In this document: positions 43,796-52,008 of the stretch, piece by piece
Layout of the letters: each line of letters starts with the position of its first letter
Position numbering within the stretch: position 1 is the stretch's first letter
Source: Parasporobacterium sp.
GTDB lineage: Bacteria; Bacillota; Clostridia; Lachnospirales; Lachnospiraceae
DNA: 60,060 nt
Assembly: GCA_017459985.1 (NCBI GenBank)
Contig: JAFUBX010000017.1
Span: forward strand, 1-60,060
Direction of reading: 5' to 3'
The notes under the pieces: generated by a model
What the model was told of the DNA's origin: nothing
The model's input: only the letters and a program-made list of their open reading frames with translations
Databases searched by the model: none
Translations under genes and position numbers: made by a program

Positions 43796-45256
43796 ATGAT
43801 AATTGGAAGGGAGAAGGAACAAAAGAAGCTCAGAAATCTGTATGAAAACGGAAATGCAGAATTTGTTGCGGTATATGGACGAAGAAGAGTTGGTAAGACC
43901 TACCTTGTAGACGAACTCTTCCATGATCGTATTACGTTTCGGCACGCCGGTCTTTCTCCAATAGGTATCGGTGTTGATGAAAATGGAAAGGATCATCATA
44001 TGAAAGGCCAGCTTGAGCACTTTTACAGGTCGCTTTTGATGCAGGGAATGGAGGAGTGCAGTCCGCCGATATCATGGCTGGAAGCATTTTATTTGCTGGA
44101 ACGATTCCTTATTAGTAAAGACGATAATGGAAAAAGACAACTGATTTTCCTTGATGAAATCCAATGGATGGATACCCCAAAAGCGGGCTTTATGACAGGT
44201 CTTGAGGCGTTTTGGAACAGTTTTGCGTGTCACAGACATAATATCATGCTCATTGTATGCGGAAGTTCAACATCATGGATTCTTGACAAGCTGATCAATA
44301 ACCATGGCGGTCTTTATGGCAGACTGACATACCAGATCGAGCTTCAGCCATTTAATCTGTATGAGTGTGAGCAGTTTTTCTTATCGAAAGGGTTTTCTTT
44401 ATCACGCTATGATATTGCACAGGCTTATATGGCTGTAGGAGGGATTCCCTATTATCTGAATTATTTTGATAAAGCCTTAAGTATTCCTAAGAATATACAG
44501 GCGATGTTTTTTGACAGGTCTGCGCCATTAAAAGATGAATTTAACCGCTTGTTTTCATCATTGTTTACTAATCCTGAGGTAATGAAATCACTTGTAATTG
44601 CGCTGAATTCAAAAAAAAGAGGACTTACCAGGAGTGAATTATTAAATAAAACAGGGATTACAGACAGCGGCTCTTTTAGCAGGCAGCTTAAGGCATTGGA
44701 GTCAGGGGCTTTTATCCTTAAATATGACTCTTTTGGAAATGGAAAAAGAGAGAGCTTTTATAAGCTTGCTGATCCATTCTGTATTTTCTATTTAAGATTT
44801 GTAAGTGATAGTTCTTCCAGGAAAAAGAAGGAATGGATCAATGTTGCGGATTCACAGGCAGTTGTGACATGGAGTGGCCTGGCATTTGAAAACGTATGCT
44901 TTAACCACATAAAGCAGATAAAAGCTGCGCTTGGAATCAGCGGCGTCAGTACATATGAATCTTTGTGGTCGAAAAAGGGGACAGATGATACGGAAGGGGC
45001 TCAAATAGATCTTATCATCGAAAGAAAAGATAATGTGGTAAACATGTGCGAGGTCAAATTTTACAGCGATGAATTCATCGCAGATAAAAACTGCCATTTT
45101 TCCCTTGTGCGAAAAGAAAGGCTGCTTCGGGAGATCCTTCCTAAGAAGGTATCGATACATAATACTCTGATAACAACCTTTGGTCTAAAACATATAGAGT
45201 ACTTCGGTGATTTTGTTAACACAATTACTATGGAGGATTTGTTTAGACCTGCATAA
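43796..45256 (+). CDS. DUF234-type AAA ATPase with nuclease-like C-terminus
   Basis: A 486-residue protein of the archaeal-type ATPase family: MIIGREKEQKKLRNL, Walker A YGRRRVGKTYLVDE (about residues 26-39), Walker B LIFLDEIQWM near 119, and sensor-like IVCGSSTSWI. A winged helix lies near 275-320 (TRSELLNKTGITDSGSFSRQLKAL) and a PD-(D/E)xK-like DUF234 end carries EGAQIDLIIERKDNVVNMCEVKFY. ATG 43796 follows AAAGGAG. Its own operator suggests a self-controlled, toxin- or defence-like gene. AT-rich compared with flanking genes, so probably foreign. Confidence 0.82.
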   Translation: MIIGREKEQKKLRNLYENGNAEFVAVYGRRRVGKTYLVDELFHDRITFRHAGLSPIGIGVDENGKDHHMKGQLEHFYRSLLMQGMEECSPPISWLEAFYLLERFLISKDDNGKRQLIFLDEIQWMDTPKAGFMTGLEAFWNSFACHRHNIMLIVCGSSTSWILDKLINNHGGLYGRLTYQIELQPFNLYECEQFFLSKGFSLSRYDIAQAYMAVGGIPYYLNYFDKALSIPKNIQAMFFDRSAPLKDEFNRLFSSLFTNPEVMKSLVIALNSKKRGLTRSELLNKTGITDSGSFSRQLKALESGAFILKYDSFGNGKRESFYKLADPFCIFYLRFVSDSSSRKKKEWINVADSQAVVTWSGLAFENVCFNHIKQIKAALGISGVSTYESLWSKKGTDDTEGAQIDLIIERKDNVVNMCEVKFYSDEFIADKNCHFSLVRKERLLREILPKKVSIHNTLITTFGLKHIEYFGDFVNTITMEDLFRPA

Positions 45257-45418
45257 GGGTTGTTTTATATATAACTGGGTGACAATGAAAAATGTGACAT
45301 GGAAAAGCCTTTCCTTTCAATGTTTTGAGCGAAATGAGCCTGACGGTCGCCGTGCTGGCACGAGCGACCATCAAGCGAAAACGGACAACGAGCGTAAGCG
45401 AGTCAGTATAGCGGTTTT

Positions 45419-45509
45419 CTCCTAAGCGCTAGCTGTGGATTCGATTCTGCTGTGCATAAGTTCGACAACGGAAATCAAAGATTTCCTGTCTCACATACCG
45501 CAGGGAACG
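45419..45509 (+). other. Second tRNA 3' end copy, interrupted by about 50 bp
   Basis: CTCCTAAGCGCTAGCTGTGG is repeated exactly as at 43331, followed by A in place of G and then TTCGATTC (to 45447). The expected end CCGCAGGGAACG appears only after a 50-bp insert, at 45498-45509. The two copies bracket the integrase remnant and ATPase, so this is the right border of an older element or the decayed tRNA 3' end of the original target, split by an insertion. Confidence 0.65.
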
Positions 45510-45518
45510 GAAAAAGAT

Positions 45519-45566
45519 AGCACCGGAGAGTCATTGAACACTACAATGATTCCCCGGTGCTTTTTT
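45519..45566 (+). terminator. Strong terminator after the second att copy
   Basis: About 18 paired positions (AGCACCGG-AGAGTCATTG with CAATGATTC-CCCGGTGCT) enclose a 7-base loop and run into six T. Such a hairpin right after a tRNA 3' end supports the view that this spot was the original tRNA locus. Confidence 0.85.
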
Positions 45567-46025
45567 AGAATGGATTTATTGGACAGCGTACATATGTTAG
45601 CGCTTCTGTTTGATGGATGGCAGAGCATTGAAAATCAAACATTTTTTGTAGAATACCCTCCAGTAGCGAAACGGTATACATTGAACACTTAGCGAGGTCA
45701 CGAGCTTAGTGTGAAAGCGTGCTTTAACAGACGGGTTTTTATAAATTACTAAAGATACTTATTCCGAGGTAGAAGCCGCGCTGCGGATCTCAAAAAGCAC
45801 GCTGATCCGGGAAATCAGGAGGCGGAGGAATTGATACCTGTATAATCATAAAGAAAATATCTTGCAGTATTTATTATAATAGATTATCTATAGAGAAATC
45901 TTCGAAGGAGCAACTTTCTTCATTATAATTATTTTATGCTCCATCGTTTCGAAGAACAAACGGCGTTTATTACGAATATCTTCCATGGATTGTAAGATGT
46001 GGATAATAAAGGAGGATGATATGAA
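45567..46025. other. Gene-poor stretch with a helix-turn-helix fragment
   Basis: No intact gene is seen. Near 45757-45833 a short frame reads YSEVEAALRISKSTLIREIRRR, like the DNA-recognition end of an excisionase or regulator without start or continuation, probably another relic of element decay. The remainder is AT-rich and ends with the AAAGGAGGATGAT ribosome site of the gene at 46026. Confidence 0.4.
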
Positions 46026-47168
46026 ATGAAAAACCAATATGTCGGAGACATCGGTGACTACGGGAAGTATGGTCTGCTGCGATTCCTGGCAAACCACGGG
46101 ATAAAGATTGGTGTTAACTGGTTTCTTACAGAGAATGATGGCTCTACCGATGGCAAATTTACCACATATCTGAAGAATCCGACAGAGAGAGTTTATGATC
46201 CGGAGCTGTTCGATGTTCTTCAAAAAATAGCCGATTGTCCCGAAAAAAATGTCAAAATGATCGAGCAGGCAGGTGTTATTCCAGATGCTGAATTCTATGG
46301 TGAGCTGCTGAAAAGCAGTTCTCTGGAAGCAGATGCAAGGGAATGGAGCCGCAGGCTGTGGTTCAATAATTCAACACTTATGTTGGGGAAAGCCGAACTC
46401 ATTTTTGCAGATCCTGATAATGGCATCAGCTACAGAAAAACAGCAAGGACAAAAGACAGCGAGAAGTTTATTCTCCCGGAAGATGTTGCTGAGTATTATA
46501 ACAGCGGAAGGAACGTCGTTTACTATTGCCATAAAGGCCGTAGAAAGCAGGAGGCCTGGGAGCAGGCAAAGGCAGAGATCAGGAATCATATTAGAGATGC
46601 ACAGCTCCTGGCTGTTACCTGTCACAGGGGTACGCAGCGTTCGTATATATTTGTGCTGCATCCGGATTGTTATGTGAAATATGAACGGATTTTGACGGCT
46701 TTCCTAAATTCTGAGTGGAGAAACATGTTTACGAGGGAAAACGTTGCAGGAAATGCTTCTCTCGCACACAATCAGAAGAATCAGGAGATCAAAATTATTC
46801 TGGAAACACTCCAGCCTCGCTTTTCTGTCTGCAAAGTCACCGATTATTCCGGTATTGACCTGGCGCAGCCGTTCTGCTTCATGGCAGCAACGGATGAGGA
46901 GAATTCCCTGGTCTGTCCGGAGGCACTTGCGCCGGAGAATACGATCGAGAGGGATGACGGATGGAGAGGGTTTCGCGTTGTCGGGCAGTTGGATTTTTCG
47001 CTGATCGGGATCCTGGCGAGGATATTAAAGCTCCTTGCGGTAGAAGAAATTGGCATATTCGCCATCTCAACCTATAACACGGACTATATCCTGACAAAGG
47101 AAGAGAACTTCGAGAAAGCGATCAGGGTACTGAAGAAATCTGGATATGAAATAAAGGAACAATTATGA
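46026..47168 (+). CDS. Unknown N-terminal domain fused to a C-terminal ACT domain
   Basis: A 380-residue protein. Residues 1-240 match a widespread uncharacterised bacterial family that opens QYVGDIGDYGKYGLLRFLA and includes FADPDNGISYRK, VVYYCHKGRRKQEAW and LHPDCY; the DPDNG and YCH segments look like active-site positions, but no activity is known to me. Residues about 255-380 resemble a CASTOR/ACT_7 domain (FRVVGQLDFSLIGILARILKLLAVEEIGIFAISTYNTDYI, in part), which binds amino acids. The ACT part usually occurs as its own small protein, so this looks like a fusion. It overlaps the yaaA relic start by 4 bp. Confidence 0.7.
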   Translation: MKNQYVGDIGDYGKYGLLRFLANHGIKIGVNWFLTENDGSTDGKFTTYLKNPTERVYDPELFDVLQKIADCPEKNVKMIEQAGVIPDAEFYGELLKSSSLEADAREWSRRLWFNNSTLMLGKAELIFADPDNGISYRKTARTKDSEKFILPEDVAEYYNSGRNVVYYCHKGRRKQEAWEQAKAEIRNHIRDAQLLAVTCHRGTQRSYIFVLHPDCYVKYERILTAFLNSEWRNMFTRENVAGNASLAHNQKNQEIKIILETLQPRFSVCKVTDYSGIDLAQPFCFMAATDEENSLVCPEALAPENTIERDDGWRGFRVVGQLDFSLIGILARILKLLAVEEIGIFAISTYNTDYILTKEENFEKAIRVLKKSGYEIKEQL

Positions 47169-47430
47169 GGATCATCTCCCCGGCCGGAAGACCGCTATAT
47201 TACCTGTATTTTTGGGGAGATCGAGTCTGGCCGCATCGTCCAGAAAGGTGTTTATGCCAAGATGGCCAGGGGTGAAATGGTTCGGTTTATGGTCGGCATT
47301 CATGCGACGGATCTGGAGCAGATCAAGGCATTCGACTGGAGCGGTTATCATTTTGACGAAGAGCTCTCTTCAGATAACAAATATGTCTTTATCCAGACTA
47401 AAGTTCCGGGGAAGTCATCCCGGAGGTGAC
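47165..47430 (+). pseudogene. yaaA: yaaA relic with large internal deletion and frameshift
   Basis: The start codes for MRIISPA as in YaaA, then jumps in another frame to the C-terminal end (RYITCIFGEIESGRIVQKGVYAKMARGEMVRF, in part, to KYVFIQTKVPGKSSRR). About 170 codons of the middle are missing. The retained part is clearly related to, but diverged from, the intact yaaA at 23987, so this is an older resident copy and not a recent partial duplication. Confidence 0.85.
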
Positions 47431-47436
47431 TACATT

Positions 47437-47555
47437 TGAGCGAAGCGTTTATAAAGCTAGACCTGCATGGCCAGCGTCAGGAGGAAGCGACGAGGGTCAT
47501 TGACAAGGCCCTTGCCTCCGCAGGGCCGACGACTTATCAGCTGCAGCTGACGTGA
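47437..47555 (+). pseudogene. Smr-domain gene relic
   Basis: A 39-codon frame LSEAFIKLDLHGQRQEEATR then VIDKALASAGPTTYQLQLT carries the first helix-strand units and the LDLHG motif of a MutS2-type Smr nuclease domain, then stops. The TGxG active-site half is missing. Follows the yaaA relic directly. Confidence 0.7.
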
Positions 47556-47580
47556 AGATCTGCACGGAGAAAGAGGCTCC

Positions 47581-47748
47581 TTGGCCTCCAGATCAGACAA
47601 AGATAATCATCGGCTGTGCGGACAGGAAGAACCGGAAGCCTCGCTTGCCGTGCAGAAGGCAAATTATGCGGTCCGGATGTATAGGAAAGTTGGCTTCGAG
47701 ATCGTCGATGAGAATGAAGAAGAATACATAATGGTTTGTCATTTATGA
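47581..47748 (+). pseudogene. GNAT acetyltransferase relic (C-terminal end)
   Basis: A frame ending SLAVQKANYAVRMYRKVGFE then IVDENEEEYIMVCHL is the last part of a GNAT acetyltransferase (beta5-alpha4 region with NYAVRMYRKVGF). The acetyl-CoA loop and N-terminus are gone. Confidence 0.75.
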
Positions 47749-47765
47749 AAGATAAAAGAACAGGT

Positions 47766-48563
47766 ATGAAGATCGCATTAGCACAAATGAAGATGTTTCC
47801 TGATATCCGGGAGAATTATGAAAAATCATTGCGTTTTATCAGAGAAGCAGCCGGGAAAGGGGCGGATCTTGTCTGCTTCCCGGAGGTCCAGCTTACGACA
47901 TTCTTTCCGCAGTACCCGGACCGGGATGCAGCCGGCTATGTCATAACGGAGGGCAGCGAATATGTCAGAGGAGTCCGTGAGGCCTGCGCGGCATTCCATA
48001 TCTTCGCCTCTCCCAACTTCTATATGGAGGAAGGCGGACGAAGATATGATATGAGCCTGCTGATTGATGACCACGGAGAGATCATAGGCAGACAGAAAAT
48101 GGTCCATATCGCCCAGTGTGAACAGTTCTATGAACAGTGCTACTATACTCCTTCTGAAGAGGGATTCCGTGTGTTCGATACATCTCTTGGCAGGATCGGG
48201 ATCGTCGTGTGTTTTGACAGACACTATCCGGAGAGTATCCGGACAGAAGCGCTCCGCGGAGCTGATCTGATCCTGATTCCGACGGCGAATACAACAACGG
48301 AACCGTTAGAGCTTTTCCGTTGGGAAGTGCAGGTGCAGGCTTTCCAGAACAGTGTCAATATCGCCATGTGCAACCGCACTGGCCGGGAGGATGCGATGGA
48401 ATTTGCCGGCGAATCCCTTGTAAGCGACTATACAGGGAAGCTGACGGCTCTGGCCGGGCAGGCGGAAGAAATGCTTATAGCAGATATCGATATGACCGGG
48501 GTGGCAGCCGCCAGAAAGACGAAACCGTACACATCCCTCAGACGGCCTGAACTATATGAGTAA
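47766..48563 (+). CDS. Carbon-nitrogen hydrolase (nitrilase family)
   Basis: A 265-residue amidohydrolase of full length. The Glu-Lys-Cys triad is visible: Glu in CFPEVQLTTFF (near 42), Lys in RQKMVHIAQCEQFYE (near 110) and Cys in GIVVCFDRHYPES (near 146). It resembles N-carbamoylputrescine amidase/omega-amidase-like enzymes. Exact substrate unknown. ATG 47766 gives the canonical MKIALAQMKM start; in-frame upstream starts lie in the GNAT relic. Confidence 0.88.
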   Translation: MKIALAQMKMFPDIRENYEKSLRFIREAAGKGADLVCFPEVQLTTFFPQYPDRDAAGYVITEGSEYVRGVREACAAFHIFASPNFYMEEGGRRYDMSLLIDDHGEIIGRQKMVHIAQCEQFYEQCYYTPSEEGFRVFDTSLGRIGIVVCFDRHYPESIRTEALRGADLILIPTANTTTEPLELFRWEVQVQAFQNSVNIAMCNRTGREDAMEFAGESLVSDYTGKLTALAGQAEEMLIADIDMTGVAAARKTKPYTSLRRPELYE

Positions 48564-48584
48564 AAAAGACAAAGGAGCAGACAG

Positions 48585-48632
48585 ATGAAAGATTATGATC
48601 TGGGCAGACGACTGGCGGAGATGGCGAAATGA
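48585..48632 (+). CDS. 15-residue peptide coupled to the next gene
   Basis: ATG after AAAGGAGCAGAC encodes MKDYDLGRRLAEMAK and stops in an ATGA overlap with the next start. It could be a translational-coupling leader or the remains of a longer gene in this decayed zone. Confidence 0.3.
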   Translation: MKDYDLGRRLAEMAK

Positions 48633-49015
48633 AACACGAATGCAAAATCACAGTAATCGACAAGAAATATTTTACGGATTATCAGGAGAAGTATCTGGCA
48701 GATCCAAAGTCCGGTCCCTGCCCGTTCTTCAATGTGGGTGACGAGTTCATCCTGAAACACACTCCACAGCAGGATGACTTCTATCATCTAATGATAGGAA
48801 TACGGCAGAGGATGCTTATACCGGATGGTAGGACATTGGAACTGTCTCAAGAGAGGGCCTTTCGAGCTTTTAACAATCATATTACAGCTTTGATCGCAAA
48901 GGATGGTGAGTACCGTGGACGAAATAATCATCTGGTATGCTATTTTGCGGTATATTTACACCGGTCTGCAGGGTGTACTATGAAGAGAAATGATGGTTTT
49001 GGCAGAACCAGTTAA
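48629..49015 (+). pseudogene. TIGR04076 family gene, disrupted
   Basis: The first 50 residues match the small TIGR04076 family (HECKITVIDKKYFTDYQEKYL, GPCPFFNVGDEFIL). The middle is then unrelated, and the expected second half (WYAILRYIYTGLQG-like) appears in another frame near 48930-48985. So the gene seems to hold an insertion and a frameshift. Family function is unknown. Confidence 0.6.
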
Positions 49016-49052
49016 CTTGGTTGTTGACTTTGCAAGTTAACCAAGTTAATAT
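49012..49052 (+). promoter_or_regulatory. Promoter with 11-bp inverted-repeat operator
   Basis: TTGACT (49024-49029), 17-bp spacer, TAATAT (49047-49052). A perfect 11-bp inverted repeat flanks it: TTAACTTGGTT at 49012-49022 and AACCAAGTTAA at 49039-49049, the second half entering the -10. The layout is the same as at abiE (41557) and points to autoregulation of the ATPase at 49073. Confidence 0.8.
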
Positions 49053-49072
49053 GTTCTCGAGGGGGTGATATA

Positions 49073-50890
49073 ATGGATTCGGTCAGAGTTCGATATATCG
49101 AAGAGCAGATTGCAAAGCTTCCGAAAGGAAACATCACATTTAGGACAATAAAAGGGAAAAAATATGCTTATCTTCAGTGGACGGAGGGAGGCAGGCAGCG
49201 CAACCGCAGAGTACAGGATGACGAGCTGCCCGTTCTTATAGAACAGATTAAAGAGCGGAAATCTTTGGAAAGTAAATTGAAAGAGACTCCGCAGACAATC
49301 ATATCAGCCCAAATACCACAAACAGAAAGCTGGTTTTCAGAAGTAAAGACAGGACAGGAACTCCTGGAGTTCGCGGAACCTGTTCGGTCTTTTAAGAAGC
49401 GAGAGAGTTTTTCAGTACTTCACGATTATGTATATGGACGTGGCAGCGACAGGGTGTTTATTCTTTACGGGCTCAGAAGGACAGGCAAGACAACACTGAT
49501 CAGGCAGCTGATTCTGGAAATGCCTGAAGAGATGCAGAAAAAGACAGCCTTTATACAGGTAACCCCCGGAGTTGATCTGGCAAAGATCAATCTGGACATG
49601 AAGCAGCTGAAGCGGCAGGGTTATCAGTTTATCTTTATTGATGAAGTGACACTGATGGACGACTTCATTGAAGGAGCTGCCTTATTCTCAGACATTTTTG
49701 CGACCACTGGAATGAAGATTGTGTTATCAGGTACAGACTCTTTGGGGTTTTTGTTTTCTGAAGACGAACAGCTGTATGATCGCTGTTATATGACGCACAC
49801 TACGTTCGTTCCTTACAGGGAATTTGAAAAGGTTCTCGGCATCAAGGGGATTGATGAATACATCCGTTATGGCGGGACTATGAGTTTGGGAGGGATCGAT
49901 TATAACCATGCTGGAATGACCTTTGCAACAGCCAAAAGTACAGCAGAGTATGTAGATAGTGCTATAGCACGCAACATTCAGCATTCATTGAAAAATTATC
50001 AATATGGCGGGCACTTCCGGAATCTGGAAGAATTATTTGAAGCAGATGAACTGACAAGTGCAATTAACCGTATTGTGGAAGATATTAATCATCGCTTTAC
50101 GCTAAGTGTTTTAACCCGGGATTTCAAATCCAATGATCTGGCATTGTCAGCAAGAAATCTTCTGCATGACAGAGAGGAACCAAACACGATTCTTCAACAG
50201 ATTGATACGGATGAGGTTACAGAAAAACTCCGCCAGCTGCCTGAAATCAGGAATAAGCCGGAGCAGACAGTTCCAATCAGTGATGTCCATCGGGCAGAAA
50301 TAAAGGAGTATCTGGATCTTTTGGATATTACTGTGGACATTGATACGCGATATCTTTCGAATCTGAATCGAAAGGATAAACATACAGTCATCACACAGCC
50401 CGGCCTGCGATATGCACAGGCAGAAGCACTGGTCAGATCACTGATGGAAGATGATGTATTCCGCTCTTTTTCTCTGACGGAAAGAAATAATGTCATCGCC
50501 AGGATCATGAGTGATATTCAGGGCCGTATGATGGAAGATATTGTTCTATTGGAGACAAAGCTGGCACTTCCGGATTGTCAGGTTTTTAAGCTGGTGTTTG
50601 CACGCGGTGAGTTTGATATGGTTGTATTTGATCCCAGAGCAGCTTCCTGTAAAATCTACGAAATCAAACACAGTGATAAGATGGTTCCCGAACAATACCG
50701 GCATTTAATCGATCCGGAAAAATGCAAAGACACAGAGTTCTATTTTGGCCCCATTATCGGAAAGTATATTGTCTATCGAGGAGAAACCTTAAAGGCAAAC
50801 AGCATAGATTATCTCAATGTCGAAGATTACCTTGTGGGACTGGGAAACAAGTTACGAGTGGGACACAAACTGGGTATTGCGCGTGATTAA
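49073..50890 (+). CDS. AAA ATPase with N-terminal DNA-binding-like domain and nuclease-like end
   Basis: A 605-residue protein. Residues 1-65 form a short domain (VRYIEEQIAKLPKGNITFRT, IKGKKYAYLQWTEGGRQRNR) that occurs at the N-terminus of several Lachnospiraceae ATPases and toxins and may bind the operator. Residues 115-300 form the ATPase: Walker A LYGLRRTGKTTLIRQ near 139, Walker B FIFIDEVTLMDD near 183 and IVLSGTDSLG near 219. The C-terminal 150 residues carry EYEIKHSD-like KIYEIKHSDKMVPEQYRHL, resembling a DUF4143/PD-(D/E)xK end. Function unknown; self-regulation suggests a defence or stabilisation gene. Ends convergently, overlapping the racemase gene by 4 bp. Confidence 0.78.
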   Translation: MDSVRVRYIEEQIAKLPKGNITFRTIKGKKYAYLQWTEGGRQRNRRVQDDELPVLIEQIKERKSLESKLKETPQTIISAQIPQTESWFSEVKTGQELLEFAEPVRSFKKRESFSVLHDYVYGRGSDRVFILYGLRRTGKTTLIRQLILEMPEEMQKKTAFIQVTPGVDLAKINLDMKQLKRQGYQFIFIDEVTLMDDFIEGAALFSDIFATTGMKIVLSGTDSLGFLFSEDEQLYDRCYMTHTTFVPYREFEKVLGIKGIDEYIRYGGTMSLGGIDYNHAGMTFATAKSTAEYVDSAIARNIQHSLKNYQYGGHFRNLEELFEADELTSAINRIVEDINHRFTLSVLTRDFKSNDLALSARNLLHDREEPNTILQQIDTDEVTEKLRQLPEIRNKPEQTVPISDVHRAEIKEYLDLLDITVDIDTRYLSNLNRKDKHTVITQPGLRYAQAEALVRSLMEDDVFRSFSLTERNNVIARIMSDIQGRMMEDIVLLETKLALPDCQVFKLVFARGEFDMVVFDPRAASCKIYEIKHSDKMVPEQYRHLIDPEKCKDTEFYFGPIIGKYIVYRGETLKANSIDYLNVEDYLVGLGNKLRVGHKLGIARD

Positions 50891-52008
50891 GTGATTCGGG
50901 GTAATCTTTTTCCAAGCCTGCTCAGGATTTCATTCGTAATCGTATGGCATTGCTCTGCAAGATCATAGACCGATATTTCAAGATCTCCGGATCTGCCGAT
51001 GAGAACGGCGGTGTCTCCGGCACGGGCATCCGGTACGTCAGTGATATTCACCATCATCTGATCCATGCAAATGACCCCGACAGTCGGGCAACTGTACCCA
51101 TTTATCAGTACGTTCCCTTTTCCATTTGAGAGTTCCCTGGGAAATCCGTCTGCATATCCGATAGAAAGTACGGCAATGCGGCAATTGGTATCTGCGGTAA
51201 ATTGCTGCCCATAACCAACCGTTTCGCCGGGATGCACGTCCCGGATCAGCGAGATACGGGCCTTGAGTGTTAATACGGGCTTCAGTTCGATCGGACTTGA
51301 TGCAAGATGGCTTCGTTTCCCGAATACACCATATAATGTAATTCCGGGACGAATGAGATCCCCGGCGAACTGCGGGTAATTCAGGATACCATAACTGGCC
51401 AGAATATGCTTCTTCCCATAGGAAAGATGGCGATCATCCAGAAACGATAAAACCCGTTGAAAACGATAAGACTGTTGTCCGGTATAGTTCTTATCGGCAG
51501 GCTCTCTGGTTTCATCACAGCAAAGATGGGTATAAATTCCATCGATGATAAGGTTTTTCATATTCCAGAGTGATAAAAGATCGTCCCCTTTATCAAAAGC
51601 AAATCCAAGTCTGTGCATCCCCGTGTCGATTTTTACATGAACATGGAGTTTATGCCCGCAGGATTCCAGCTGTTTTGCGTATTCAGGATCAATGGCAGTT
51701 TGCGTCAGATGATATTTCCGGAGCAAGGGAAATAAGTCCGGATGCGTGTAACCCAGGATCAGAATCGTGCCATTTATTCCGGACTTTCGAAGTTCTATTC
51801 CTTCTTCTATGGAGGCCACACAAAAACGACGGAGACCATGTCTGCTTAATTCTTTTGCAATCAAAGCAGCCCCGTGCCCGTAGGCATTTGCTTTGACCAC
51901 AGGCATCAGTTCACATCCTGCAGGAACCAGGCTTTTTAATGCCTGCACATTGTGTAAAAGGTGTTCCATATTCAGTTCAATCCATGCCCGGTTTGGCCTG
52001 CCCCTCAT
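50887..52008 (-). CDS. alr: PLP-dependent alanine/serine racemase, VanT-type catalytic domain
   Basis: A 373-residue fold-type III racemase: the PLP lysine in VVKANAYGHGAA (near 38), HVKIDTGMHRLGF near 132, and catalytic Tyr in SIGYADGFPREL near 278. It overlaps the VanG-type ligase gene by 4 bp, as vanT does in D-Ala-D-Ser clusters, so D-serine supply for the ligase is the likely job. Unlike VanT of the vanC/vanG types it has no N-terminal membrane domain, so it could also be an ordinary alanine racemase. Confidence 0.88.
   Translation of the reverse strand: MRGRPNRAWIELNMEHLLHNVQALKSLVPAGCELMPVVKANAYGHGAALIAKELSRHGLRRFCVASIEEGIELRKSGINGTILILGYTHPDLFPLLRKYHLTQTAIDPEYAKQLESCGHKLHVHVKIDTGMHRLGFAFDKGDDLLSLWNMKNLIIDGIYTHLCCDETREPADKNYTGQQSYRFQRVLSFLDDRHLSYGKKHILASYGILNYPQFAGDLIRPGITLYGVFGKRSHLASSPIELKPVLTLKARISLIRDVHPGETVGYGQQFTADTNCRIAVLSIGYADGFPRELSNGKGNVLINGYSCPTVGVICMDQMMVNITDVPDARAGDTAVLIGRSGDLEISVYDLAEQCHTITNEILSRLGKRLPRIT

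Noticed and set aside
45435-45692. Open frame of 85 codons after the second tRNA fragment
   Set aside because: It runs through the att remnant and a strong terminator and matches no family.
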